A stretch of DNA of 21,304 bases from assembly GCA_023405135.1 (NCBI GenBank), contig JAEXYZ010000070.1:1-21304 (forward strand), given 5' to 3'. Positions 5,906 through 15,036 of this stretch are shown here, piece after piece; within the stretch, counting starts at the first letter, position 1, and each line of letters begins with the position of its first letter. A program made the position numbers and the translations under genes. This stretch comes from Bacillota bacterium (GTDB lineage: Bacteria; Bacillota; Bacilli; Bacillales_A; Planococcaceae). The notes beneath the pieces are model-generated. The model was not told the origin of the DNA. It ran no database searches and saw only the letters and a list, made by a program, of their open reading frames with translations.

Positions 5906-7555
5906 TTATTTTAATAAATATTGTTTTACTACTTCTTCAACAGGAAGAGGTTTATTATATAAATATCCTTGCCCTTTTTTACAACTATGCTGTTTTAGAA
6001 AAATTTCTTGTGATTTTTCTTCCACACCTTCAGCTATAACATCCATTCCAAGATTTTGTGACAATGCAATAATAGCTTTAATAATTGCCTCATTTTTTTC
6101 ATCTCTATTAATATCTGAAATAAAAGATTGATCGATTTTTATAATATCAATCGGGTATTTTTTTAAATAACTTAAAGATGAATAGCCTGTCCCAAAATCA
6201 TCTACCGAGACATAAACACCTAGTGCTTTTAAGCTTTTAAGTATGGCTTCTGTTTCATCAACATTTACCATTGAACTTTCGGTAATTTCTAATTCAATAT
6301 ATTTTGGATCTATGTCATATTTCAACAATAATTGTTTAATTTTTTCCACAAAATTCTCTTGTTTAAATTGCTTAGGTGAGATATTTACTGCTACACGAAC
6401 AGGACGATACCCTTTTTCTCTCCATTGCTTTTGATATTTACACACCTGTTCTAATATCCAATCACCAATTTGAATAATAAGTCCTGAAGATTCTGCTAGT
6501 GGAATAAATTGAGAAGGAGGAACAAAACCGAATTTAGGATTATTCCATCGAGTTAAAGCTTCAAAACTATCAATTTCATAGGTGTCAAAATCAATTTGTG
6601 GTTGTAAATGTATAGAAAGTTCATTAAATTCAATAGCACGTCTTAAATGCGCTTCCATTAATACTTCATTTTGGAAGGAATGGCTCATTTCTTCACGATA
6701 AAATCGATAATGAGCACGTCCACGTTTTTTCACATAAAATAATGCTTGTTCTGCCTGAAATAATAATAATTCTAAATCTCGACTTTGATCGGCTAAAATA
6801 GTTGAAATACCGATTGAGCATGTTACAAAATATTCTTGACCATCAATAATCAGGGATTCTTTCAATTGATCAAAAATTAAATTCGCAATTATTTCTACTT
6901 CTTCTCGAAGTTGATAGCGAATTAAAAAGATAAATTCATCGCCATTATAATGAAACAATTCCAATGATTCATTACGCAAATTATTAAAACGTTCACTAAT
7001 TTGCTTAATCATTCGATCTGCTTTGTTTTTTCCAAGAGATTCATTGTATTTTTTAAAACGATCTAAATCAACGAGTAATAAGGCAATATTTTTATCATCT
7101 TTATACTCTCTATAATACTCTGACCAACGAACATTTAAAGCTCGTCGGTTTAATAAACCGGTATTTTCATCTTGAAAAGTAAATAAACTAAATGGATTAT
7201 TATCTTGTTCTAATTGTTTAATAATCATTACATAATAAACCTCTTCATTTGAAGAAATTCCTTCTATAAAGATTGAGAAACGTTTCTTTTCATTAATTGT
7301 TATGTATTGTATATCTTGTTGCTGATCTTGGATAATCTCTAAAATTTTCGTCCAATTCATATACTGAAGGAACTTTTCAGCATCTATTCCTTTCCTAAAT
7401 GGTATAGGAGATAAAATTGATGCTTTTGAATTAATAAACTCTACAGAATATGTTTTTACATCTTGTTGTTTTAAAATGACAACAGCATCAAATGGATTAA
7501 GTTTTATGATATCACGCAAATATTTTTCAATCTCCATCCTTGGAAAACTTATCAT
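5906..7555 (-). CDS. GGDEF-EAL protein, likely c-di-GMP phosphodiesterase with a degenerate GGDEF domain
   Basis: 549 residues without transmembrane segments. An N-terminal PAS-like sensor region (about 1-120) is followed by a GGDEF domain (about 125-285) and an EAL domain (about 295-549). The GGDEF signature is NGDEF (204-208): the first Gly is replaced by Asn. No RxxD inhibitory site lies at the expected distance. DxDxFKxxN (163-171) is kept. The EAL half has all the usual catalytic elements: EAL 332-334, NISPKQF 391-397, ELEITES 421-427, DDFGTGYS 452-459, KID 473-475 and AEGVE 508-512. I infer c-di-GMP hydrolysis, with the GGDEF half perhaps a GTP-binding regulator, although some proteins with imperfect motifs still synthesise. 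GGAGG lies 7 bases ahead of the ATG. Confidence 0.9.
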   Translation of the reverse strand: MISFPRMEIEKYLRDIIKLNPFDAVVILKQQDVKTYSVEFINSKASILSPIPFRKGIDAEKFLQYMNWTKILEIIQDQQQDIQYITINEKKRFSIFIEGISSNEEVYYVMIIKQLEQDNNPFSLFTFQDENTGLLNRRALNVRWSEYYREYKDDKNIALLLVDLDRFKKYNESLGKNKADRMIKQISERFNNLRNESLELFHYNGDEFIFLIRYQLREEVEIIANLIFDQLKESLIIDGQEYFVTCSIGISTILADQSRDLELLLFQAEQALFYVKKRGRAHYRFYREEMSHSFQNEVLMEAHLRRAIEFNELSIHLQPQIDFDTYEIDSFEALTRWNNPKFGFVPPSQFIPLAESSGLIIQIGDWILEQVCKYQKQWREKGYRPVRVAVNISPKQFKQENFVEKIKQLLLKYDIDPKYIELEITESSMVNVDETEAILKSLKALGVYVSVDDFGTGYSSLSYLKKYPIDIIKIDQSFISDINRDEKNEAIIKAIIALSQNLGMDVIAEGVEEKSQEIFLKQHSCKKGQGYLYNKPLPVEEVVKQYLLK

Positions 7556-7587
7556 TGTATTTCCTCCATTAATTACACAAAGTTGCT

Positions 7588-7641
7588 TTTAAAAAATAAA
7601 GTGTAGCTATAAGATTATAACTTAATAAAACTACACTTTAT
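7588..7641 (-). terminator. Intrinsic terminator after ppk
   Basis: Minus strand ATAAAGTGTAG (7631-7641) pairs perfectly with CTACACTTTAT (7596-7606) around a 24-base AT-rich loop, then continues into a T-run. The loop includes a TATAAT that might serve as the -10 for the GGDEF-EAL gene downstream. Confidence 0.8.
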
Positions 7642-7661
7642 ATGCGTACATCATAAACTTT

Positions 7662-9821
7662 TTATTCTTCTACTACGACTGTACTCATTGCTTCTAACAA
7701 AAAATGTTCTTGAGAATTTAATTTCTCTACATCATCATGAACTTTTTTATAGTGATACTTTCCTGAAGAATCTTGTATACGAGCTTTTACTGTATCAGCC
7801 AGCTCTGTTAATAAAATGTCCATTACTCGTTGTTTTATTTCATTAGAGTATAATGGGAATAAAATTTCCACCCGTTTTACCATGTTACGGGTCATCATAT
7901 CTGCAGAAGATAAATACATTTTATTTTTTCCATTATGATGGAACCAATAAATTCTAGAATGTTCTAAAAATCTTCCTACTATACTAGTTACAGTTATATT
8001 TTCACTTATTCCAGGAATACCTGGACGTAAACAGCAAATACCACGTATTAGTAAATCTATCTTAACGCCATTAATAGACGCCTCATATAACTTCATCATT
8101 ATATCTTTATCTGTTAAAGAATTCATTTTTGCACGAATGAAGCCATTTCCATATTTTTTATGAAGTTTTATTTCTTCGTCAATTAATCTTATAAATTCAT
8201 CGCGTATATCAAAGGGTGCGACAACAAGATGATGATACTTTGGTTTTTCGGTATAACCGCTTAAATAATTAAAGAAATTTGTTGCATCAATGCCAAATTC
8301 TTTATTTGTCGTAATAATTCCTAAATCAGTATAAATTTTTGCAGTTGCATCATTATAATTTCCCGTACCTAAATGAACAAAACGCTCGATTTTCCCTTGA
8401 TTGCGTCTAACAACGAGGGTAATTTTAGAGTGTGTTTTTAAATTGTTTACTCCATAAATAACTAAACATCCAGCTTGCTCTAATTCCTTTGCCCAATGAA
8501 CATTATTTTCTTCATCAAAACGAGCTTTTAATTCAACTAAAACCGTTACTTGTTTACCATTCTCTGCAGCTTGTTTTAATGCATGAATAATTGGCGAATT
8601 GCCACTTACCCGATATAAAGTTTGTTTAATAGCTAAAACTGTTCGATCCTTTGACGCCTCTGTAATAAAATCAACAATCGGTTCAAACGATTCGTAAGGG
8701 TGATGGAATAAAAGATCCTGTGTTAATGCTTTTTCAAAAATATTTTCATGAGAATCTAAATCTTTTGGCCTTTGTGGAATAAAACTTTCATATTCTAAAT
8801 GTTCTCGACCTACGGATATTTTTTTAACAAAACCAAATAGGAAAGTTAAATCAAGTGGTCCATCTATTTTGAAAACATCAGATTCTTCGATTTCAAACTC
8901 ATCTAACAAATAATCAAGTACTTCATCACTTATTTCACCATCTCGTACTTCTAAACGGCTACCAACGCCCCATTTACGCTTCTTTAATTCCTTTTCTATT
9001 TCTACAAGTAAATCTTGAGCACCTTCTTCATGGATTGTTAAATCGGCGTTTCTTGTTAATCGGAACGCTTGTGTTGACTTTACATTATAGCCATAAAATA
9101 GTTTATCAATTTGACTTGTAATGACATCTTCCAGTAGCACAAAAACTTTTTCTCCGTCTTCACTCGGAACCTCGATAAAGCGCTCTAAAACTGATGGAAC
9201 TTGTACAATTGCTACTTTTTCATTATCTTCATAAACATTATTTTCTTCCAACATGACAAGTAGATTTAACGTTTTTCCTAACAACGTAGGAAAAGGACGA
9301 TATGCATCAACAGCGACAGGAGTTAAAACCGGGAAAATCGTTTCTTCAAATAATAAATTGATATAATTTTTTTGACTATCATTTAAAGAACCAACCTCAC
9401 GAATAAATACTTTTTCTTGAGGTAACAATTCGAAAATAATATGATGAAATACTTCCATTTGTCTTCGAACAAGTGCTTGTGTACGCTCAGCAATTTTTGT
9501 TAATTGTTCTTTTGGCGTTAGACCTGATTTGTTTTCTGGCTTATGAAAACCAGCACGTACTTGATCTTGAAGCCCCGCAACACGCACCATAAAAAATTCA
9601 TCAAGATTTGAACTGAAAATGGCTAAAAACTTTAATCTTTCCAGCAGTGGATTATTAACATCTTCAGCTTCTTCTAAAACACGTTCATTAAATGCTAGCC
9701 AACTTAACTCTCGATTATTGTAATACTGTGGTTTTGCAATCTCCTCTAACATCTCTGTATACGAAAAACTCTCTTGGTTATTACGCTCTTCAGGAGTATC
9801 AATTTGAATATCCATTGTCAT
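7662..9821 (-). CDS. ppk: Polyphosphate kinase 1
   Basis: Reversibly polymerises the gamma-phosphate of ATP into inorganic polyphosphate. The 719-residue length is normal for PPK1. The N-terminal helical domain (about 30-135, with NRELSWLAFNERVLEEA) is followed by the head domain and two phospholipase-D-like C-terminal domains. The two catalytic histidines are His464 (in LKTHSKITL) and His483 (in VHLGTGNYND). Their 19-residue spacing equals that of E. coli His435/His454. A further conserved His is in RFLEHSRIY (His621). It follows ppx by 13 bases. The Shine-Dalgarno AAAGGGTGA lies 6 bases before ATG; this region is nearly complementary to the candidate small RNA at 15037-15101. Confidence 0.97.
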   Translation of the reverse strand: MTMDIQIDTPEERNNQESFSYTEMLEEIAKPQYYNNRELSWLAFNERVLEEAEDVNNPLLERLKFLAIFSSNLDEFFMVRVAGLQDQVRAGFHKPENKSGLTPKEQLTKIAERTQALVRRQMEVFHHIIFELLPQEKVFIREVGSLNDSQKNYINLLFEETIFPVLTPVAVDAYRPFPTLLGKTLNLLVMLEENNVYEDNEKVAIVQVPSVLERFIEVPSEDGEKVFVLLEDVITSQIDKLFYGYNVKSTQAFRLTRNADLTIHEEGAQDLLVEIEKELKKRKWGVGSRLEVRDGEISDEVLDYLLDEFEIEESDVFKIDGPLDLTFLFGFVKKISVGREHLEYESFIPQRPKDLDSHENIFEKALTQDLLFHHPYESFEPIVDFITEASKDRTVLAIKQTLYRVSGNSPIIHALKQAAENGKQVTVLVELKARFDEENNVHWAKELEQAGCLVIYGVNNLKTHSKITLVVRRNQGKIERFVHLGTGNYNDATAKIYTDLGIITTNKEFGIDATNFFNYLSGYTEKPKYHHLVVAPFDIRDEFIRLIDEEIKLHKKYGNGFIRAKMNSLTDKDIMMKLYEASINGVKIDLLIRGICCLRPGIPGISENITVTSIVGRFLEHSRIYWFHHNGKNKMYLSSADMMTRNMVKRVEILFPLYSNEIKQRVMDILLTELADTVKARIQDSSGKYHYKKVHDDVEKLNSQEHFLLEAMSTVVVEE

Positions 9822-9834
9822 CTCGTTTCACCCT

Positions 9835-11367
9835 TTAAAGAAATTGAATTTGTACTGTTTTTTTTAAAATACGTTCAATATATTTCTTTTGTCGCTCTGA
9901 CTGATAAATTTCAGCCATTGGAAGATTATCTGCTTTTACATTTACTAAAATTGTATCATGTAACTTTTCTAGCTTGACTGATTTGACAACATTTCGTTTG
10001 GACACATTTAATGAATAAACAAATTTTAAAATTGCTCCATAATCCTTCAATAGTTTTAATTCTTCTCGATCAATCCATGCAGTAAATGGTGCTGAAAAAC
10101 GACGGAAATAATCTTTATTTTTATATGAGGCTAGCAAAGCTAATTTCACACGATCTACATGGTTCATTCCTGCAATTGATTGGTTTGCAATTAAATAAAA
10201 AGTATGTTGATTGGATGAGTCAAGTTCGATATATTCTCCAATTAAATATACTTGTGCTGCCTTTTTTATTAAGTCTAAATGTTTTTCATTAAAGGAAAAG
10301 CAATTTAATGTACAACATTCTTTATATAATTGTTCCGAAAGAGAAGAAAGCATTTTACATTCTTCCTCAGAACGACCGTATTTAAATGTGATTCTTTTCG
10401 CATTTTCATCAAATACATTGTATTTATCGAATGCTTCAGGATCACTTTGTAAAACACGGTTTATAATAAGACCTTCACGCAATCCTTTTTTACTAATTTG
10501 AAAGAAAGTTGCGTCAACTTGAGACATTAACACCCGAAACACTTCTAATGCAATTCCGATAATATCTGCTCGATCTGAAGAAAGTCCATCCAGTTGTTTT
10601 AACTGTTCAAACGTCATGCCACCAAGATAATTGCTAAGTTCTGTTAAATGATTGTTTGTCATTTCATATTGATGTACACCTGAAATGGGATAATTAATTA
10701 AATGCTGATGAATTTGTGCAATGTTTCGTGCACTTCCTCCAATCGCAATAACAGGCAATTGTACATTTTTTATCCACTCTAAATTGTCAAATTGCTTTTT
10801 AACGTATTGGCGCAAAAGCTTTTTTTCATCTTCATTAATTATATCGCCAGAAACAAATCGTTGTTTTAGTGAAACTGTACCAAAAGGAAAACTAATTGTT
10901 TTTTGCAACTTTTTATTTTTAAATAATGTAATTTCTGTAGAACCTCCACCGATATCGATTGTAACCGCAGATGGTGTATCCATAGAATGTGCAATTGCTA
11001 CAAAACCAAAATAAGCTTCTTCTTCCTCAGATAGTAAGTCAATGGAAATTCCTGTTTGTTCTTCCATACGCTTAATTATTTCCATATTATTTTTTGCCTG
11101 GCGTACGGCCGCAGTAGCAGCTGTTTTAATATCATTCACTTCAAAGTCATCTAAAATCTTTTTAAATGATGTTAATGTATCTGCTAAAACTTGGATCCCT
11201 TGTTCTGACATTTCACCATTCTCTTGAATATAAGATCTTAATCTAGCTACCTTTTTAATATTCCCAAATTCATGTAGCCCTTCTTGCTTATTGTATTTAT
11301 AAAGGACGAGTCGAATTGTATTAGAGCCAATATCTATAATAGCTGTTTTAACTCTTTCCACAGGCAT
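9835..11367 (-). CDS. ppx: Exopolyphosphatase, Ppx/GppA family
   Basis: Removes terminal phosphate from polyphosphate (GppA relatives also hydrolyse pppGpp). The ASKHA fold is clear: AIIDIGSNTIRLVLY near the N-terminus (phosphate 1), TAAVRQAKN, IDIGGGSTEITLF (phosphate 2), FPFGTVSLKQRF and AIGGSARNIA. The C-terminal half (from about residue 300) is the helical HD-like domain. The frame stays open upstream to a TTG at 11415, but the ATG at 11367 gives the usual N-terminus (MPVERVKTAIIDIGSNT) and has a purine-rich AGAGAGAAGTG ahead. It is the first gene of ppx-ppk, so synthesis and degradation enzymes are made together, an arrangement common in bacteria. Confidence 0.93.
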   Translation of the reverse strand: MPVERVKTAIIDIGSNTIRLVLYKYNKQEGLHEFGNIKKVARLRSYIQENGEMSEQGIQVLADTLTSFKKILDDFEVNDIKTAATAAVRQAKNNMEIIKRMEEQTGISIDLLSEEEEAYFGFVAIAHSMDTPSAVTIDIGGGSTEITLFKNKKLQKTISFPFGTVSLKQRFVSGDIINEDEKKLLRQYVKKQFDNLEWIKNVQLPVIAIGGSARNIAQIHQHLINYPISGVHQYEMTNNHLTELSNYLGGMTFEQLKQLDGLSSDRADIIGIALEVFRVLMSQVDATFFQISKKGLREGLIINRVLQSDPEAFDKYNVFDENAKRITFKYGRSEEECKMLSSLSEQLYKECCTLNCFSFNEKHLDLIKKAAQVYLIGEYIELDSSNQHTFYLIANQSIAGMNHVDRVKLALLASYKNKDYFRRFSAPFTAWIDREELKLLKDYGAILKFVYSLNVSKRNVVKSVKLEKLHDTILVNVKADNLPMAEIYQSERQKKYIERILKKTVQIQFL

Positions 11368-11435
11368 CACTTCTCTCTTTGTAAATTCAAGTGGGCTACT
11401 AAGTGATTTTTGCAAATCGTTATACGTAACCTTCT

Positions 11436-11464
11436 AGTATAAGAATGGTTTAAACAATGTTAAT
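11436..11464 (-). promoter_or_regulatory. Putative ppx-ppk promoter overlapped by a perfect 15-bp palindrome
   Basis: Minus strand: TAAACA (11458-11463), 16-base spacer, TATACT (11436-11441). The perfect palindrome TTAAACAATGTTTAA (11450-11464) covers the -35 and half of the spacer, a classical repressor operator position. The -35 is only moderate, so the promoter is less certain than the palindrome. Confidence 0.45.
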
Positions 11465-11479
11465 TTAATCAAAATTCGA

Positions 11480-11521
11480 ATAAAAAATGGTCGAATTTCC
11501 TTTTAAAGGTATCCGACCATA
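11480..11521 (-). terminator. Intrinsic terminator after cheV
   Basis: Minus strand ATGGTCG (11515-11521) pairs with CGACCAT (11488-11494), with an inner CCTTT/AAAGG stem, followed by TTTTTTATT. It lies about 50 bases after the cheV stop. Confidence 0.88.
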
Positions 11522-11568
11522 TGTAATACGAAATATAAAATTTGTGGATACCTGAATGTATTTGACTT

Positions 11569-12471
11569 TTATAAAATTAATTCGTCTATTTTTAAAATTA
11601 GTTCAGCAATTTCAGGTTTACTAATTTGTTCTTCCGCACCTACTTCTTCTCCCTTATGACGAAGGTCGTCAGTAATTAAGCTTGAGAATATAATAACGGG
11701 AATTTTTTCTAAATCAGGATTTGATTTAATTTTCTTTGTTAAGTGATGACCGTCCATTTGTGGCATTTCAATATCTGTAATAACTAATTGAACAAGTTCT
11801 TCAATGTTTTTATCCGTATTTAAAAGCCCCTCTAAATAGTCGTAAGCATCACGTCCATTTTCAAAAAACTCTAGATTTACATACCCAGCTTCGTGCATTG
11901 TATCATACAGCAATTTGCGCAATAGCGGAGAATCTTCTGCACATACGATTTTTTTCTCAGATCGTTCACGTTTACCTAGCTTTTTCACTGATTCAACATT
12001 AATGCCAGAATCCGGATTAATATCTACCATAATTTTTTCAAAATCTAATAATAAAATCATAGAATTATTTTGCTTGATTACACCAATTACTTGTGATGAA
12101 CCACCCTGATACATATCAGAAGGCTTTTCAATTTTATCCCAAGAAATACGATGAATTTGTGTAACATTATCTACATGGAATACGACTTTTTGTTTATTAA
12201 ATTCCGCAACAATATATTTTTGCTGTGCACTAAATGCACCATTAGGTATCCCAAGAACTTTCAGCATATCTACAACAGGTAATACTTCACCCCGTAATTG
12301 TACAATTCCTTCAACATGTGGATGAGCATGTGGAATAAAAGTAACCGGAATTGGTTGAATAATTTCCTTTACTTTAATGACATTTATACCAAATTTATTG
12401 TTAGCAACCTCAAACTCAACAATTTCAAGTTCGTTAGTTCCACTCTCAAGTAAGATACCTTTTTGCTGCAT
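11569..12471 (-). CDS. cheV: Chemotaxis coupling/adaptation protein CheV (CheW-REC)
   Basis: Couples chemoreceptors to CheA and, through its phosphorylatable receiver, takes part in adaptation. A CheW-like domain (about 14-155, with LRGEVLPVVDM) is fused to a response-regulator domain (about 173-300). Receiver residues are complete: acidic pocket Glu179/Asp180 (in CAEDSPLL), phospho-acceptor Asp233 (in ITDIEMPQMDG), Ser263/264 and Lys285 (in SKPE). The start of the protein (GILLESGTNELEIVEFEV) is very like B. subtilis CheV. ATG 12471 is preferred over the GTG one codon upstream because AAAGGAG is 9 bases ahead. It is a single-gene unit with its own terminator, implying the organism is motile. 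Confidence 0.96.
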   Translation of the reverse strand: MQQKGILLESGTNELEIVEFEVANNKFGINVIKVKEIIQPIPVTFIPHAHPHVEGIVQLRGEVLPVVDMLKVLGIPNGAFSAQQKYIVAEFNKQKVVFHVDNVTQIHRISWDKIEKPSDMYQGGSSQVIGVIKQNNSMILLLDFEKIMVDINPDSGINVESVKKLGKRERSEKKIVCAEDSPLLRKLLYDTMHEAGYVNLEFFENGRDAYDYLEGLLNTDKNIEELVQLVITDIEMPQMDGHHLTKKIKSNPDLEKIPVIIFSSLITDDLRHKGEEVGAEEQISKPEIAELILKIDELIL

Positions 12472-12516
12472 CACTTCTCGCTCCTTTTATTTCCTTCTCT
12501 GACTATATATAACTAG

Positions 12517-12525
12517 ATTGTATCA
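12517..12525 (-). promoter_or_regulatory. cheV extended -10 promoter element
   Basis: Minus strand TGA-TACAAT: a near-consensus -10 with the TGn extension, about 46 bases upstream of the start codon. No clear -35 is seen, as expected for extended -10 promoters, and no SigD-type GCCGATAT element is present. Confidence 0.5.
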
Positions 12526-12542
12526 TAGGTAAAGCTTTTCTC

Positions 12543-13868
12543 CTATATTCGATTTTCATTTTCTAATTTAACTTTTGAATGAACGAGAACACCGATAATT
12601 GTTAGTACTATTAAGGAGCCAAGAGCAATGCGGCTAGCCAATGTTCCATAATCTTTTAGTACAAGAGTCACAGTTCCATATAGTGCTGGACCAATTATGG
12701 ATGAAACTTTTCCGGAAAATGCAAAAAGTCCAAAAAACTGGCCTCTTTTTTCTTCAGGAGTTAATTCTATAATTAATGTTCTAGAAGTAACCCACATGGA
12801 ACCAAGAGAAATCCCAAACATACTACCTGCAATCCAGAACATCCACTCTGCATTTGCAAAAACAGCAAGCAACAGTGCAGCTATCATAATATACGCAACA
12901 ATGGATACAGCTTTTTTCGCTCCAATCGCTTTTGAAATATTGCCAAACGCCAAGGAACCAATCACTGAAGAAATAGTGCTAATTAAATATAAAATAATAA
13001 ATTGACCAGAGCTAAATCCGATAATCGTCGTTGCATAAATTGCCATCATTGCAATTGTTGTGGCAATTGCATCATTTAGGAAAAAATAAGCAATCATAAA
13101 AGTAAAAATAGCTTTATATTTTTTCACTTCTTTAAATGTCTGGATAATTTCCTGATAGCCCCTGAAAAAACCTAACTTTTCTCTTTCACTTTTAGGAATT
13201 GGGCGATCCTTTACAAAGAAAAATAAAGGCAAAGAGAAAAGTAAATACATGATAGCTGTTGGAATAAAAGTTCGATGATAATTTCCATCGCTAACGAAAA
13301 AATAGACGAGCAGTCCGAATATTGTTCCTAAGTATCCAACTGCTACTCCAAAACCAGAGATGAGCGGCATTTCTTCTTTTGTGCCTAAATCCGGCATAAT
13401 CGAATCATAAAATACTAAGCTCGAATTAAAGAAAAATTTTGCTATAACAAAACATATAATTACTAAGAATAAACTTAAAGGTATGCCCAAGTAATCAACG
13501 TTAAAATTAATACTCGCGAAAATACCCATTAAAAATGTAAAGATTATTGAGATTGATGCAAACCAAACTATAAAACGTTTTTTATACCCAGTGTTATCAA
13601 CCCATACGCCGAAAAGAGGGGAAAAAATAACGATAAAAAAGCTTGCAATTGCATTCGCATAAGAAATAAACGTACTTGCTACTTGCTGCATCACTTCATC
13701 TGTACCTAATACTTCATCCATATAAAAGGGGAAGAAGACTGTATTAATATTCGATGAGAAAATCGTATTAGCAAAATCATAGAAAGCCCAGGATAATACA
13801 GGTAGAGACAAGTACAAGGCAAGTTGACTTCTTTCCCCTGGCAATTGATTTTTAAAAGGTTTCCCCAT
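12543..13868 (-). CDS. MFS transporter, UMF1 / Atg22-like family
   Basis: 441 residues with about 12 hydrophobic segments. The N-terminal SWAFYDFANTIFSSNINTVF stretch is the hallmark of the UMF1 group of the major facilitator superfamily, related to the yeast vacuolar amino acid effluxer Atg22 and B. subtilis YxiO. A cytoplasmic loop between helices 6 and 7 (about 215-250) carries the charged segment VKDRPIPKSEREKLGFFRG. The substrate is unknown. A good TAGGAG lies 7 bases ahead of the ATG. It starts 32 bases after the ykwC-like dehydrogenase, with no terminator between, so the two are probably co-transcribed; this may link transport to metabolism of a hydroxy acid, but that is speculation. 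Confidence 0.88.
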   Translation of the reverse strand: MGKPFKNQLPGERSQLALYLSLPVLSWAFYDFANTIFSSNINTVFFPFYMDEVLGTDEVMQQVASTFISYANAIASFFIVIFSPLFGVWVDNTGYKKRFIVWFASISIIFTFLMGIFASINFNVDYLGIPLSLFLVIICFVIAKFFFNSSLVFYDSIMPDLGTKEEMPLISGFGVAVGYLGTIFGLLVYFFVSDGNYHRTFIPTAIMYLLFSLPLFFFVKDRPIPKSEREKLGFFRGYQEIIQTFKEVKKYKAIFTFMIAYFFLNDAIATTIAMMAIYATTIIGFSSGQFIILYLISTISSVIGSLAFGNISKAIGAKKAVSIVAYIMIAALLLAVFANAEWMFWIAGSMFGISLGSMWVTSRTLIIELTPEEKRGQFFGLFAFSGKVSSIIGPALYGTVTLVLKDYGTLASRIALGSLIVLTIIGVLVHSKVKLENENRI

Positions 13869-13900
13869 TATATCGCTCCTAAATTGGTTGATTTCACTTT

Positions 13901-14776
13901 TTAATCCGCTACGTAATATTTTATCAAGGCTTGTGTACCTTTTTCACCATAGCCCTTTTCCAATAAAGTGTTATACAGCTGTTTTGAAAGCTTTAAACCT
14001 GGTAAATCTAAATTCATTTTCTCCGCTTCATCAATTGCAATTTTCATATCTTTTATAAAGTGTTTAATATAAAATCCAGGTTCTATATCACCTTTTATCA
14101 TTCTAGGACCTAGATTGCTTAATGACCATGAACCTGCAGCTCCAGTTGATACAGATTGAAGAACTTTTTCAACATCTAACCCTGCCTTCAATCCATAGCT
14201 AATGGATTCACAAACCCCAATCATATTAGTTGATATTAAAATTTGATTACACATTTTCGTATGTTGTCCAGCGCCAGCTTCTCCTTGATATACTATATTC
14301 GAACCAAATAATTGTAGAATTGGCAATATCTTTTCAAACACTACTTTGTCGCCGCCGACCATAATAGATAATGTTCCGTTTTGGGCCCCCACATCGCCAC
14401 CCGATACTGGTGCATCTATGCTTGATATGCCTTTTTCTTTTGCTATTTCATACAATTTTTTTGCTAATGACGGCTCAGATGTCGTCATATCAACTACGAC
14501 GGAACCTGCCTTTGCAGATTGGAAAATACCGTTTTCCTCACAATAAACTTCTTCCACATCAGATGGAAAACCAACCATCGTAAAAATAATGTCTTTATCT
14601 TCCGCCGCTTCACGAGGTGTTTTAGCCCATTTTGCACCAAGCTCTAAAAGGTTTTCAGCTTTTGCTTTCGTCCGTGTATATACTGTAACTTCATGATTTG
14701 CTTTTAATAAATGTTTAATAATACTTGCTCCCATTACACCAGTTCCGATAAAAGCGATTCGATTTTTTTGTTCCAT
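13901..14776 (-). CDS. ykwC: NAD(P)-dependent beta-hydroxyacid dehydrogenase (YkwC-like)
   Basis: 291-residue member of the 3-hydroxyisobutyrate / 6-phosphogluconate dehydrogenase family. The dinucleotide motif is GTGVMG (11-16). The substrate-binding block is DAPVSGGDVGAQNGT (121-135). The catalytic Lys is Lys174 in GAGQHTKMCNQ, and the C-terminal helical domain has GAAGSWSLSNLGPRM. The sequence resembles B. subtilis YkwC throughout, whose substrate I do not know. A clear AAAAAGGAG precedes the ATG. It is probably the first gene of a pair with the UMF1 transporter. Confidence 0.88.
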   Translation of the reverse strand: MEQKNRIAFIGTGVMGASIIKHLLKANHEVTVYTRTKAKAENLLELGAKWAKTPREAAEDKDIIFTMVGFPSDVEEVYCEENGIFQSAKAGSVVVDMTTSEPSLAKKLYEIAKEKGISSIDAPVSGGDVGAQNGTLSIMVGGDKVVFEKILPILQLFGSNIVYQGEAGAGQHTKMCNQILISTNMIGVCESISYGLKAGLDVEKVLQSVSTGAAGSWSLSNLGPRMIKGDIEPGFYIKHFIKDMKIAIDEAEKMNLDLPGLKLSKQLYNTLLEKGYGEKGTQALIKYYVAD

Positions 14777-15036
14777 ATATCATTACTCCTTTTTTATCAT
14801 GTTACCATTCCATTTTATTGTAGTTTAACAAATCAACAAGGAATTGTAGATATTTTCAAAAAAAATAAATAATATTTTAATATTACTTAATCATTAATAG
14901 TATGGAAATGCTTTTTGCGACGATTAAAACTTTTAATATAAAAAATGCAAATAAATCATTGATTCAAATATCAGCTGCAGCCTACATGAATAAATAGCAC
15001 TTTTTTCATAATATTATTGATACATATGTATTTTAC
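14777..15036. other. AT-rich intergenic region upstream of ykwC
   Basis: About 260 bases with no coding frame or strong signal. It presumably carries the ykwC promoter on the minus strand, but I could not pick a convincing pair of hexamers. The string TTTTTGCGACGA at 14912-14923 (allowing the last base) resembles the start of the 2782-2840 repeat; it may be chance. Confidence 0.5.

Noticed and set aside
10211..11014. Plus-strand open frames of about 96-97 codons inside ppx
   Set aside because: Shadows of the conserved ppx coding sequence, without initiation signals.
14912..14923. Third copy of the 26-bp repeat
   Set aside because: Only about 12 bases match and no hairpin arm follows; not enough to call a copy.
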